The notes: generated by a model from the letters alone, not told the origin. A stretch of 49,739 nt of DNA from Terriglobia bacterium (GCA_020073015.1 JAIQFZ010000016.1:1-49739), one strand, 5' to 3'. Numbered from the stretch's first letter, positions 16,677 to 25,036 are shown. Translations and numbers: made by a program.

Positions 16677-16732
16677 GCTACGAGCTTCGAGCTGCGAGCG
16701 AGCAGGGCACAGATTCAAAGCCAAGAGCCAGA
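16677..16732. repeat. heptamer arrays (GCTNCGA and AGCCARG)
   Basis: GCTACGA, GCTTCGA and GCTGCGA step by exactly 7 bp from 16677, with a decayed fourth. After 14 bp, AGCCAAG and AGCCAGA follow from 16719. The array ends 9 bp before the end of the glycosylase gene. Confidence 0.75.
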
Positions 16733-16741
16733 CGCCGGCAC

Positions 16742-17341
16742 CTACATCGTCTTCACGTCCAGGCTCTGCCACAAATACCAGCACGCGATGGAGCGGTAGG
16801 GAGCCCACGGTTTGGCGATTCTCTCCATGACCGCGGGCTTGGGCCATTGGCGCTTCTTGTAGTGCTTCTTGATGGCAGCCTGCACGCCGTAGTCGCCAGT
16901 GGGCAAGATGTCGGGTCGGCGCAGGGTGAACATCAGGAACATGTGCGCGGTCCATACGCCTACGCCTTTAACCTGCGTCAGATGCTGAATGACTTCTTCT
17001 TCCGATAACCGGGCAAGGCGTTCGAATTCGACGAGGCCGGCTTTCGTCTTTTCTGACAGGTCACGTAAATAGGAAGTCTTCTGCTTCGAAAGGCCGACGC
17101 CTCGCATCTGGGCGTCGTTGAGCTTCAGGATTCCAGCCGGGGTCAACGGGTCTCCAGCCAGATCAGTGAAGCGCTTGAAAATGGTCACCGCCGCTTTGCC
17201 GTTCAACTGCTGATAGAGGATCGCCTCCGCCAGGCTGTGAAACGTGGGCTCACCAAACTGCATGCGGCACGGCCCAACCTGCTCAATAATCCCGGCCAGA
17301 ACGGGATCGGATTTCTTCAGGTGATTGATTGCTTTGCGCAT
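16742..17341 (-). CDS. DNA-3-methyladenine glycosylase, AlkA/HhH-GPD family
   Basis: The enzyme removes alkylated bases from DNA as the first step of base-excision repair. It has the helix-hairpin-helix LTQVKGVGVWTAHMFLMF and the catalytic aspartate D150 in PTGDYGVQAAIKK, the GPD loop of the superfamily. The N-terminal helices (SLAEAILYQQLNGKAAVTIFKRF) carry the conserved Q-Q segment. At 199 residues it lacks the N-terminal beta domain of E. coli AlkA, like the short bacterial and yeast Mag-type enzymes. There are no iron-sulfur cysteines, so it is not an EndoIII/MutY type. The ATG has GAGGAA about 9 bases upstream. It stands alone. Confidence 0.93.
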   Translation of the reverse strand: MRKAINHLKKSDPVLAGIIEQVGPCRMQFGEPTFHSLAEAILYQQLNGKAAVTIFKRFTDLAGDPLTPAGILKLNDAQMRGVGLSKQKTSYLRDLSEKTKAGLVEFERLARLSEEEVIQHLTQVKGVGVWTAHMFLMFTLRRPDILPTGDYGVQAAIKKHYKKRQWPKPAVMERIAKPWAPYRSIACWYLWQSLDVKTM

Positions 17342-17429
17342 CGTCTCGGGTTCCTCACCGACGGACAGTCAGTTTAGCACATAGGCGAACAAAGGGCGAA
17401 TCACAGGAGCGGTCCCGACTGGCTTCAGG

Positions 17430-18083
17430 TCAGGAAGGGAAATGAAAGTGGACGTCGTGCTTGCAGGCAACGGGCATGCCATCGAGCGTAGCGGGTTGGT
17501 AGTGCCACTGGCGGAGCGTTGCCTCGATCTTTTCGTCAATCCCGTGCCCGAGGGCTTGCAGGATGCGGGTTTCGACGACGTTGCCTTGAGAATCGATGGT
17601 CACCTCGATGACCACGTCGCCCTGCAGATCCCGGGGAAGTTCCGAGCGCGCGACTGGAGGATCGGGATACACGACGGGATAAGCCACATGCACTTCATGT
17701 CCGATGATCGGCCCGTCAATCATGGTGCCAAGGGGCGATCCAGCGCGGGAATTGTGCTCGGCTGCTTCTGCGTCCGCGGGAACCGGCTGATGGTCAGCGG
17801 CCGGCTTCGATGACTGGGACTTTGGTCGCGGGCGACGTGCACGCGATGCGCGCGGCAGAACTAACTTTGCTTCAGGAAGGGCATCCTCGCCGGCCGGAGG
17901 GAAGTAGGTGACGCGGTAGGAGTGATTGCCGTCTCCGTAGGCCAGCCAGGTGGGAACAAGTTCGATGACTCTGGGATGATGGAATACGATCCAGAGGAGC
18001 AGCACCAGATGCGCAGCCACCGACAGACCTACCGCGCGGTAGCTTTTCAAACGCGACGTCGCTGGCTGCAGTACGGTGAACAC
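17430..18083 (-). CDS. TonB-family energy-transducing protein
   Basis: A single N-terminal membrane helix (YRAVGLSVAAHLVLLLWIVF, residues ~15-34), containing the His typical of the TonB transmembrane segment, is followed by a Pro/Arg/Lys-rich periplasmic linker and a C-terminal TonB domain. The last has DLQGDVVIEVTIDSQGNVVETRILQ cut into two strands and IDEKIEATLRQWHYQPATLDGMPVACKHDVHFHF, matching the family's GxV.....i...G.v....v..s.g...ld.....a...w.f.PA....G.pv pattern. It would pass proton-motive-force energy to outer-membrane receptors such as the one at 41644. No ExbB/ExbD is adjacent. The start is GTG at 18083. Confidence 0.9.
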   Translation of the reverse strand: MFTVLQPATSRLKSYRAVGLSVAAHLVLLLWIVFHHPRVIELVPTWLAYGDGNHSYRVTYFPPAGEDALPEAKLVLPRASRARRPRPKSQSSKPAADHQPVPADAEAAEHNSRAGSPLGTMIDGPIIGHEVHVAYPVVYPDPPVARSELPRDLQGDVVIEVTIDSQGNVVETRILQALGHGIDEKIEATLRQWHYQPATLDGMPVACKHDVHFHFPS

Positions 18084-18151
18084 ACTTCTACCCTACCTAG
18101 GATCTGACGTGTAAGCACGGAAAAGGTTTCGAAAAACTCCAGGCAGGTTGC

Positions 18152-18169
18152 GCAGGCCTAAAGGCCTGC
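18152..18169. repeat. perfect hairpin repeat
   Basis: GCAGGCCT, AA, AGGCCTGC: a perfect 8-bp stem with a 2-base loop between the TonB-like and zinc-ribbon genes. It belongs to the same GGCYTTAGCC-type theme as the hairpins at 25121 and 37107. Confidence 0.75.
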
Positions 18170-18195
18170 TCCGCCCGATCGTGAATAATGACTGC

Positions 18196-18633
18196 CTAGA
18201 CCGTATTGGCCTGCTTCTCCGCCATGTCGCCGATGACCGGCAGCTTGTACTTTTGCCCCTGGTAAGCCTTTAGCGCCATGATTACCGCCAAGACAATCGA
18301 ACCGATCCAGATCACAAAATGGAGAGGAATAGTGAGGAGCCCGATGAAGGGAATCATGGCTACGATGGCCAGGGCGATGCCCACGGCAAACAGCGCACCC
18401 GTTAAGAACAGGCACTGAAACGCATGGAAGCGGATGAACCGGTTCTTGTTGTAGGGCTCCAGCACCAGAAATACGATCGCCGGAATAAATGTCACGTACG
18501 CCAGAGCACCTGCCATGTTGTCGGTGAGCCCGCCGCCAGCGGTAGTGGCGCCAACGCTCGGAGCAGCACCCGCACATTTCGGACAGGCTGCGCCATCGGC
18601 TATTTGCGTTCCACAGTTTGGACAAAATGCCAC
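18196..18633 (-). CDS. zinc-ribbon DUF4870-like membrane protein
   Basis: The N-terminus is a zinc ribbon (FCPNCGTQIADGAACPKC, two CxxC pairs). A Gly/Thr linker follows, then about three membrane helices with the DUF4870/Tic20-like pattern: AGALAYVTFIPAIVFLVLEPYNKNRFIRFHAFQCLFL cut across helices 1-2, and IPLHFVIWIGSIVLAVIMALKAYQGQKYKLPVIG at the end. Function is unknown. The GTG at 18633 is selected because AGGAGG lies 6 bases upstream and the codon starts exactly before AFCPNC; the longer reading frame upstream is not needed. The gene is a single unit divergent from the radical SAM gene. Confidence 0.88.
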   Translation of the reverse strand: MAFCPNCGTQIADGAACPKCAGAAPSVGATTAGGGLTDNMAGALAYVTFIPAIVFLVLEPYNKNRFIRFHAFQCLFLTGALFAVGIALAIVAMIPFIGLLTIPLHFVIWIGSIVLAVIMALKAYQGQKYKLPVIGDMAEKQANTV

Positions 18634-18791
18634 GAGAAGCCTCCTGAAAACGACGGATTCCGCACTCGCCCGAGGCAGCCGTGAGAAATGGACACTTCGC
18701 GGCGAGACTCCGCGATCGATGGCACGCACGTTATCAGAAACCCCGGGCAGGACGCAATGATAGTGCCGGAATGGTCGTTAATAAAAAGTAC

Positions 18792-18820
18792 TTTACAATA
18801 CAAAGTGCGATTGCTATTCT
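18792..18820 (+). promoter_or_regulatory. promoter of the radical SAM gene (nearly leaderless)
   Basis: TTTACA (18792-18797), a 17-bp spacer, then TATTCT (18815-18820). Only 9 bp separate the -10 hexamer from the ATG, so the mRNA would start within about 3 nt of the start codon. There is no Shine-Dalgarno. Confidence 0.6.
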
Positions 18821-18829
18821 AAGTTCGGT

Positions 18830-20308
18830 ATGCGAGTGAAGCTGATTCTGCCGGCGCTGACCGAGGCCAAGAGTCCTCTGTTCCGGCCGATCAAGTACTC
18901 TCTGTTTCCCCCGCTCGGACTGGTGACTTTGGCTGCTTACCTCGGTCCCGACGACGAAGTCACGCTCGTTGACGAGCACGTCGAGGCGCTCGATCTCCAC
19001 GACGACCCCGAACTCGTCGTGATTCAGGTCTACATCACGTCGGCGTATCGGTCTTACAAGATTGCCGACCACTATCGGAAACAGGGCGCTTTCGTGGCGC
19101 TGGGCGGGTTGCACGTGACCTCGTTGCCTGACGAAGCTGCCCAGCATGCCGATGCCATCTTACTTGGGCCGGGCGAGGATACGTGGCCGCAGTTCCTCCG
19201 GGACTTTCGCGCCGGGCATCCCGCGAAGCGCTATCAATCCAGGACACGCACCCTGCTGGGAGTTCCGCCGATTCGCCGCGACCTGGTCAAGCGCCACCTC
19301 TACTTGGTCCCGAACTCCATCGTGGTGTCGCGCGGTTGTCCGCACGTGTGCGACTTCTGCTACAAGGAGTCATTCTTCGCTGGAGGCAAGTCGTTCTACA
19401 CGCAGCAGGTTGACGACGCTCTCGCGGAGATTGAGCGTCTGCCGGGACGGCATCTCTACTTTCTCGACGATCACCTGTTCGGCAACGCCCGCTTCGCGGA
19501 AGCCCTCTTTTGTGGAATGAAGGGCATGGGACGCCTATGGCAAGCAGCCGGAACCGTGGATACTGTCCTCGCACCCAGGCTCCTGGAAAAGGCCGTTGAC
19601 TGCGGACTGCGCAGCCTGTTCGTCGGCTTTGAAACCACGAACCCCGTGAACCTGAAAGAGCAACGAAAGTTTCAGAACCTGCGTCGCGGTTACGGAGCCG
19701 CAGTGCGAAGGCTGCACGACCACGGAGTGATGATCAACGGCAGCTTCGTTTTTGGCATGGACGAAGACGATGACAGCGTCTTCGATCGTTCCGTGGAATG
19801 GGCCGTAACGCAGGGCATCGAAACAGCCACGTTTCATATCCTGACGCCTTACCCGGGCACAGCTCTGCATGCGCGCATGCGCGACGCGGGCCGCATCGTG
19901 CACGATAACTGGGACCTGTATGACACGCGCCATTGCGCGTTCATCCCGGCGCGAATGGACGGCGCCACGCTGGAGGAAGGTTACTGGCGAGCGTATCGTC
20001 AGTTTTATACATGGGGATCCATCCTACGAGGCAGTTGGGCGAAAACGGAATGGCGCGGTCGAATGCGGCACTTCGCCTACGCCGCAGCGTGGAAGAAGTT
20101 CGAACCCATGTGGGATTTCATCATCCGCACGAAGCGAGTGGCGCGCATGCTGCCGCTGTTGGAGACGATCCTGGATGGCAGGAAGAAGGCGAAACGGCAG
20201 AAGACTACCTCTCCGCCCGCATCGCCCAGGCCGTCGGTATCGGGCTTTCCGAAGGGCCAAGCCGAAACACCGGTGGTGGAGTTTGCCAGCGCCGATCTAT
20301 TTGACTGA
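18830..20308 (+). CDS. B12-binding-domain radical SAM enzyme
   Basis: The protein has the two-domain layout of cobalamin-dependent radical SAM enzymes. The N-terminal ~150 residues form a Rossmann-like cobalamin domain (MRVKLILPALTEAK..., PPLGLVTLAAYL, ALGGLHVTSLPDEAAQHADAI in two strands, GPGEDTWPQ). The radical SAM core follows with the cluster-binding cysteines C170, C174 and C177 in SRGCPHVCDFCYKE. The core ends with a family-typical TFHILTPYPGT segment. A basic ~90-residue C-terminal tail is of unknown role. The cobalamin-binding DxHxxG is not intact (the loop region reads differently), as is common in this group. Known relatives methylate lipids, hopanoids or chlorin rings; the substrate is not predictable. 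The 3' end overlaps the convergent cytochrome gene by 12 bp. Confidence 0.9.
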   Translation: MRVKLILPALTEAKSPLFRPIKYSLFPPLGLVTLAAYLGPDDEVTLVDEHVEALDLHDDPELVVIQVYITSAYRSYKIADHYRKQGAFVALGGLHVTSLPDEAAQHADAILLGPGEDTWPQFLRDFRAGHPAKRYQSRTRTLLGVPPIRRDLVKRHLYLVPNSIVVSRGCPHVCDFCYKESFFAGGKSFYTQQVDDALAEIERLPGRHLYFLDDHLFGNARFAEALFCGMKGMGRLWQAAGTVDTVLAPRLLEKAVDCGLRSLFVGFETTNPVNLKEQRKFQNLRRGYGAAVRRLHDHGVMINGSFVFGMDEDDDSVFDRSVEWAVTQGIETATFHILTPYPGTALHARMRDAGRIVHDNWDLYDTRHCAFIPARMDGATLEEGYWRAYRQFYTWGSILRGSWAKTEWRGRMRHFAYAAAWKKFEPMWDFIIRTKRVARMLPLLETILDGRKKAKRQKTTSPPASPRPSVSGFPKGQAETPVVEFASADLFD

Positions 20309-20686
20309 GAGTTGCCGCAGATAGAGCACAATCTGCCAGCGCTGCAGTTCGGGAAGGCGGCTGAACGATGGCATGCCACGGTCAGGATTGCCGTTTGTGA
20401 TCTTCCAGAAAAGCGCTCCATCGCTCTGCGCTTGTACCACGGGAAGCCGCAAATCGGCTGCTTTCTTCAAGCCTTCCCCCGATTTTCCGTGGCATTCGAC
20501 ACAGTTGCGCGTGAACAGTTTCTTGCCTCCCGCCGCAAGTTCCGGTTGTTCAGCCAGCGGATTCTTCTTTTCGGCTGCTTCTGCTGGCACTCGCCAGGCT
20601 GGGTCTTGCTGATAGTTCAGGTTCTGCGCCAGCACCATCGGAGCGATCAGCAACCCAAGCCAGAAGGGAATCCGAAGCTGCCTCAT
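20297..20686 (-). CDS. secreted monohaem cytochrome c
   Basis: A signal peptide (MRQLRIPFWLGLLIAPMVLAQ) precedes a class-I-type cytochrome c domain with one haem site, CVECH (C62, C65, H66), and a distal Met in DRGMPSFSRL. Length 129. It would carry single electrons in the periplasm. The ATG overlaps the stop of the outer-membrane barrel gene by 4 bases (ATGA), a sign of translational coupling, so barrel and cytochrome are made together. With the di-haem oxidase upstream it forms a redox set. Its 3' end overlaps the convergent radical SAM gene by 12 bp. Confidence 0.92.
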   Translation of the reverse strand: MRQLRIPFWLGLLIAPMVLAQNLNYQQDPAWRVPAEAAEKKNPLAEQPELAAGGKKLFTRNCVECHGKSGEGLKKAADLRLPVVQAQSDGALFWKITNGNPDRGMPSFSRLPELQRWQIVLYLRQLSVK

Positions 20687-21585
20687 GGCCTGCCCCCGAA
20701 CATGCGAGCGACCTTACGGCCAAAGGCTTGGATCTCGTAGCTATAACCGAAGCGCAGCAGGACCGGGTTGCTGGCGTGCGTGAGCCCGACGGCGGGCGAG
20801 AAGTGGATGCTCGAGGTATCGCTGATCTGCCAGCGGATCACCGGCGCGAGGTAGTGGGCGGTATCGTGGAGCGAGAGATCGAGCGTGCCGCCCAGTCCTC
20901 CGTACATTTCAACGCCCGCCGCGAAGTTTTCGCGGCACCAGCGGCACTCACCCCCCGTCGCGATTTTGGCGAGTGGCCGCGAGACGCCCAGCGAGTAGCC
21001 GAATTCGAATCCTTCGCTGGCGGAGAGGTTCTTCTCCACAATGAAATTGCCAGCCAGATTCCAATCGTGCAGGTTGCTCGAAAGAATCAGCTTGGTTTCC
21101 AGTTCGCGCGCGCGCGTGTCGGCCAGTTCGGCATTGTGCTCATCAGACAGTTCGGAATGTCCGACGATTTCTTTTTGAATCCGGCTGGCCTCGTTCACGC
21201 CTTCGTATTCGAGGTAGAGCACGGGATTGATCCAGTGCTCGCGCTTGAGGGGGCGGAAACGGTTTTCCAGCCGCCAGCCGGTGAAGACGGCGCTATCGCC
21301 CGAGGTGCTCTGACCTTCGAAGTAGAGTTCGGCCGTCCAGCGGCCGGTCACACCGTATTCGATTTCGGAGTACGGGGCAAAGAACAACCGCTGGCCGGAG
21401 CGGGGAATACCGAGCGTGCTGCTGGTCTCGAGTTCGAGGTTGCCCGGTTCTTCCAGATGATGATCGTAGGTGACGAAATAAGGAGCTTCTTGCGCGCGGA
21501 CGATCGACGCCGCCGCGAGGAGAAGGAAGAGAGGAAGTGCCCGTAGCAGAGCGGGCCGGATGCGGGGAACGGGAGAAAAGTCCAT
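20683..21585 (-). CDS. outer-membrane beta-barrel protein coupled to a cytochrome
   Basis: A signal peptide (ALLRALPLFLLLAAASIVRAQ) is followed by about 270 residues of alternating amphipathic strands with aromatic girdles: NLELETSSTLGI, EIEYGVTGRWTAELYFEGQ, NRFRPLKREHWINPVLYLEYEG, NLAGNFIVEKNLS, EFGYSLGVSRP, VLLRFGYSYEIQAFG. This reads as a 12-14-stranded barrel. An unusual CRWC pair sits between two strands (GGECRWCRENFAAG). I do not recognise a named family. Position after the di-haem oxidase and translational coupling to a cytochrome c suggest a porin-like partner for electron or metal passage; this is inference. A Fur-like palindrome lies just upstream of the ATG. Confidence 0.75.
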   Translation of the reverse strand: MDFSPVPRIRPALLRALPLFLLLAAASIVRAQEAPYFVTYDHHLEEPGNLELETSSTLGIPRSGQRLFFAPYSEIEYGVTGRWTAELYFEGQSTSGDSAVFTGWRLENRFRPLKREHWINPVLYLEYEGVNEASRIQKEIVGHSELSDEHNAELADTRARELETKLILSSNLHDWNLAGNFIVEKNLSASEGFEFGYSLGVSRPLAKIATGGECRWCRENFAAGVEMYGGLGGTLDLSLHDTAHYLAPVIRWQISDTSSIHFSPAVGLTHASNPVLLRFGYSYEIQAFGRKVARMFGGRP

Positions 21586-21595
21586 CGGTACCTAA

Positions 21596-21626
21596 TTGAA
21601 AATGAAATTCAATTTCAATTTCAATC
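21596..21626 (-). promoter_or_regulatory. Fur-family operator candidate
   Basis: TGAAATTCAATTTCA (21603-21617) is a perfect 7-1-7 palindrome, the geometry of a Fur box (consensus TGATAATNATTATCA), embedded in a longer run of hexamers of the GAAATT type, as Fur sites often are. It lies 11-41 bp upstream of the barrel ATG. A plain hexanucleotide repeat is the alternative explanation. Confidence 0.55.
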
Positions 21627-21722
21627 TACCGGAATTTCCTCCCGGTTGGCTAGAGTTCTGCGTCACATTTTTGTAACAGAGAGACGCGGGCGCCGATTGG
21701 CAGGAGCCCGCTGACCAGACGC

Positions 21723-23183
21723 TCAAAGCGATTGGAGAAACGCCAGCAGTGCCTTTTGTTCCGCGGGCTTCAGCTTCGAAAAGCGCTCCGTCGCTTTCTC
21801 GGCTTCTCCCTGGTGACGGCGAATGGCATCGCCGAGTTCGACCGATGCGCCGTCGTGCATCAGGCGCGAGCGCAGCCGTAATCCCCAGAGGGGGGCGGTC
21901 CGGACCTTGTTGCGTGCGCAGAGCGTATCCCGCAACAGATCGGGGTGTTTTTCTCCCTCGAGCACGGCGCTCTGGTAGCTCTCGCTGCATTCGTCCTCTG
22001 TCTTTCCTTTTTGGCGCTCCGACGTTTCCGCAGCCCGCGACGCCGCCAGTTCCCGCATGCGCCTCTCGACTCGCTCGCGGCCGAAGTGCTCAACCAGCGC
22101 AACCGGAATTCCGTCTCCCGTGCCCACGTTATGGAGCAGGAAGTCGCTGAAAGGATGAATGGTCCGATTTTCGAGCGCGTCGGGATGGAGACCCGGGCCT
22201 CCCGGGGCGGCCGGACTCTTACCGGTCACGATGGTTTCGACGTGGCAGCTACCACAGCCGATTTTCGCGAACAGCTGAGCGCCCTGCTTGGCCTCCGGAG
22301 TTGCCGCAGCGGTTTCGTCCCGGGCAGGCGCCTTTAGGGAGCGCATGAAACTGGCGAAATGGTCGATGTCTTCCAGGTTGTTGTCGGTGGGGTCGGGCAG
22401 ACTGTTGGGCTCGGTGATCTTCGCGGGGTCGGTATTCGGAACGGTCGTGCTCACTGGCGGATTGCATATGGCCGTCACCTCGGTCTTCTGCAGGCTGCTA
22501 GTGATTCCCATCTCGTTCAAGTATGCATCGGCGGCAAACGCCAGCAGGCTGGCGTGCTGGTCTTTCCAGCCAAAGCGTCCGATGCGGTCTTTGCCTTCGC
22601 TTTCGGGAACCAGCACCTTGATTGCTTGCCCGCAAATCTTTCCGTGCGACGCTCTGCATTGTTCCTTGCGAATTGTGAGCAGAGTCTGGTCGGCGATGGC
22701 TTCCACATATCCGTCCCCGAGCGTGTTGGTGGTGATGCGAGTGGTGCGCACGGTCTCAGTCTCAGGTACCCGCTCCTGGATCTCGGGGCAGATGGCGCGG
22801 TCATTCACCAGGGTCCGATCCTTGACGATCTCCGCTCCGTGATGGATCGGGATCTGCGGATTCTGAAACTGGCCGTGCGAGTCGAGATGTCCCACGCGCA
22901 ACTCGGTAACCTGGCTCGCGGCTCCCGTGACCGGGGTCTGGTGACACTCGCGGCAGGACTGGGCGTTGTAGAGGGGCCCGAGTCCATCGGGGGCGATGTC
23001 CTCGACCTCCTCGAAGAAGTTCTGGTCGGCCTTGCGCCGGTCAGGATCGGAAAATCCGTTACTCTGGCCGTCGAATCCGGTGACTGCCTCTGGGGGCTGC
23101 GTGGGCGATTGTCCGCGAGAGTGGGCCGCCAGACCCAGCAGGACGGACCCAGCGATCAAAACTGACAGCATCAGGGGCTTCAT
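21723..23183 (-). CDS. di-haem oxidoreductase, DHOR/DUF1111 ('thiol oxidoreductase') family
   Basis: Exported cytochrome (signal MKPLMLSVLIAGSVLLGLAA) with two CxxCH haem sites, CRECH at 77-81 and CGSCH at 310-314, spaced as in DHOR proteins, which are related to bacterial di-haem peroxidases. Diagnostic segments include GLGPLYNAQSCRECHQTP, FGWKDQHASLLAFAADAY, HPFSDFLLHNVGTGDG and KVRTAPLWGLRLRSRLMHDGAS cut at the arginine pair. Length 486 is usual. GAGGAG lies 7 bases before the ATG. In other bacteria DUF1111 genes often sit in iron-regulated loci with imelysins; no imelysin is here, but a Fur-like site and an outer-membrane barrel follow 137 bp downstream. The physiological substrate is unknown. 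Confidence 0.92.
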   Translation of the reverse strand: MKPLMLSVLIAGSVLLGLAAHSRGQSPTQPPEAVTGFDGQSNGFSDPDRRKADQNFFEEVEDIAPDGLGPLYNAQSCRECHQTPVTGAASQVTELRVGHLDSHGQFQNPQIPIHHGAEIVKDRTLVNDRAICPEIQERVPETETVRTTRITTNTLGDGYVEAIADQTLLTIRKEQCRASHGKICGQAIKVLVPESEGKDRIGRFGWKDQHASLLAFAADAYLNEMGITSSLQKTEVTAICNPPVSTTVPNTDPAKITEPNSLPDPTDNNLEDIDHFASFMRSLKAPARDETAAATPEAKQGAQLFAKIGCGSCHVETIVTGKSPAAPGGPGLHPDALENRTIHPFSDFLLHNVGTGDGIPVALVEHFGRERVERRMRELAASRAAETSERQKGKTEDECSESYQSAVLEGEKHPDLLRDTLCARNKVRTAPLWGLRLRSRLMHDGASVELGDAIRRHQGEAEKATERFSKLKPAEQKALLAFLQSL

Positions 23184-23343
23184 AGGACACTCCTCACTGG
23201 GGCCAGAGGTCTTTCGAACAACGAAGCCGCGGTCTGCAAAAGTTCTACGCGAGGTTGTGGCTAGCTAGAACGGTGGCCCATCATAGCAAGGAAAAGCTTC
23301 AGCACCAAAGAAACGGCACAAGTTAGTAATGGGTGTTTGCGGC

Positions 23344-24291
23344 CTACGTCAGGAACCTCATAGTTTTCGCGATCAGTTCCTCGGTTTCCTTGTAAGGATC
23401 GCCCGAGTTGTCGTACTCCATCGAGAGGTACCCGCGGAATCCGGTCTTCTTCAGGATCCCGAATACATACGCCAGATCGACCTGCACATTGGCGCCCTTC
23501 TCCGTTGCTCCCGATGGTTTGACGTGGCAAATCCCGTAAGCGTGGTTGAACATGGCCTCGACCCCAGCGTAGGCATCTTCGGGAGCCTTGTGCATCAGTG
23601 AGTTTCCGAAATCAGGCAGGCTGCGCAGCCACGGGCTGTTCACCTTTTCAATCAGCTTTACCAGAAACACCGGGTCCTCGGTCACTCCGTCATCGTTTTC
23701 CAGATGAATGACGACGTTGCGCGCGGCGGCATGCTCTACGATCCGGAGGAGCGTGTCAGCGCACCGGTCGAGATCGGGAGGTTGCTTGTCAGCCGAAGCG
23801 ATGTGGGTGCGAATGCTGGGAGAGCCGAGTTTGGCAGCAGCATCAATCCACTGCTTGTTGTCGGCAATGGCGCGCTCACGCTCAGCACGGTCCAGGGCGT
23901 AGAAGCTGTGCTGTCCATCGAACGCGATGTTGACGACCATGGCCTTCGCCTGGTCGAGCGCCGTGCGAAACTCGTCCAGATACTTCGGTTCCAGCGACCG
24001 GAAATGGCTGCTCCAGGGCTCGATCTTGTTGACGCCGAATCGGGACTTTACATGCGCAGCGAATTCGGTCAGCTCCATTTTCGGCTTTGCCGTGGAGACG
24101 GTTGCGCTCACGTACTCCGCTGGCAGAACGAAGTCACGAAATGGATAGGAGGCCACCGCGATACGGTCGCGTGCGTCGGCCGGGAAAATGATGTTTGGTT
24201 GAGCAGGAGAGGCCTCGGTATGCGGAGACGCTAACAGAACACTGGCGGCCAGCATCGCGGATCCAGACAGGAATTCTCTGCGCGTTGTCAT
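23344..24291 (-). CDS. Tat-exported sugar phosphate isomerase/epimerase-like TIM-barrel protein
   Basis: The ATG at 24291 has GAGGGAAG upstream and starts a twin-arginine signal (MTTRREFLSGSAMLAASVLLAS). The rest is an AP-endonuclease-2/xylose isomerase-like barrel: IAVASYPFRDFVLP, NKIEPWSSHFRSL, CADTLLRIVEHAAARNVVIHLENDDG (metal-ligand Glu after strand 5), LPDFGNSLM (Asp), ICHVKP (His), and GYLSMEYDNSGDPYKETEEL (Glu). These match the metal-binding positions of the superfamily, so it is probably active on a sugar or polyol outside the cytoplasm. The substrate is unknown. It lies 160 bp upstream of the DHOR gene on the same strand, though no direct link is evident. Confidence 0.88.
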   Translation of the reverse strand: MTTRREFLSGSAMLAASVLLASPHTEASPAQPNIIFPADARDRIAVASYPFRDFVLPAEYVSATVSTAKPKMELTEFAAHVKSRFGVNKIEPWSSHFRSLEPKYLDEFRTALDQAKAMVVNIAFDGQHSFYALDRAERERAIADNKQWIDAAAKLGSPSIRTHIASADKQPPDLDRCADTLLRIVEHAAARNVVIHLENDDGVTEDPVFLVKLIEKVNSPWLRSLPDFGNSLMHKAPEDAYAGVEAMFNHAYGICHVKPSGATEKGANVQVDLAYVFGILKKTGFRGYLSMEYDNSGDPYKETEELIAKTMRFLT

Positions 24292-24438
24292 GAGAGACTT
24301 CCCTCGCACCTGACGTTGTATCAGATCTCGGCCATCGAAGTCTGCGGCAGTTTTGCGCGAGGCGCCGCGTTACTCTTATGATCGTGACAGAGCGGAGCGG
24401 GGAACTTCCTCTGCGCCTTTTCATTGGCGAAAGGAATC

Positions 24439-25002
24439 ATGATCGCAATTGTTTCGGGGCTGCCGCGGTCGGGGACTTCTTTGATGATGCAGATGCTGGC
24501 GGCGGGTGGGCTGCCCGTGCTGTCCGATGGCGAGCGGAAAGCCGATGCCGACAACCCCAAGGGCTATTTGGAGTGGGAGCGAATCAAGCAACTTCCAAAG
24601 GATCCAAGCATCATCGCGGAGGCGGAGGGCAAGGTGGTGAAAGTCATCTCGCAGTTGCTGCTCTCGCTGCCGGAGGGTCATGAGTATCGCGTGATCTTCA
24701 TGCAGCGTCCGCTGCCCGAGGTGATGAAGTCGCAGGAAGAGATGCTGCGGAGGCGGGGAACATACGATCCAGCGGCCGACACGTCTCCCATCGAGCAGGC
24801 CTTTCAGCGTCACCTGATCGAGGTCAACAAATGGCTGGCGGGCAAGCCAGGCGTGCAGGTCATGCGCGTGCACTATCACCGCGTGCTGCGGGAAGCGAAG
24901 ACGGTGGCCGAAGAGTTGGTCCAGTTCCTGGGAGTCTCGCTCGACGTCGCCTCCATGGCGCAGCAGGTGGACGGCGCCCTTTACCGGAATCGGATGAAGT
25001 AG
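24439..25002 (+). CDS. sulfotransferase-like P-loop protein
   Basis: The N-terminus IAIVSGLPRSGTSLMMQML is the PAPS 5'-phosphosulfate-binding loop of sulfotransferases, followed by NPKGYLEWE. The 3'-phosphate side is suggested by HEYRVIFMQRPLPEVMKSQ, where the family has an Arg and Ser. At 187 residues it is shorter than typical sulfotransferases (250-300), matching small 'sulfotransferase family' proteins of bacteria. The ATG at 24439 has AAAGGA close upstream; an in-frame TTG at 24424 is less likely. It is divergent from the isomerase gene. The acceptor is unknown, and PAPS use is inferred from the loop only. Confidence 0.82.
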   Translation: MIAIVSGLPRSGTSLMMQMLAAGGLPVLSDGERKADADNPKGYLEWERIKQLPKDPSIIAEAEGKVVKVISQLLLSLPEGHEYRVIFMQRPLPEVMKSQEEMLRRRGTYDPAADTSPIEQAFQRHLIEVNKWLAGKPGVQVMRVHYHRVLREAKTVAEELVQFLGVSLDVASMAQQVDGALYRNRMK

Positions 25003-25036
25003 AACTGGTTTCAAGAATCGGTTAAGGGCGCGGCTT

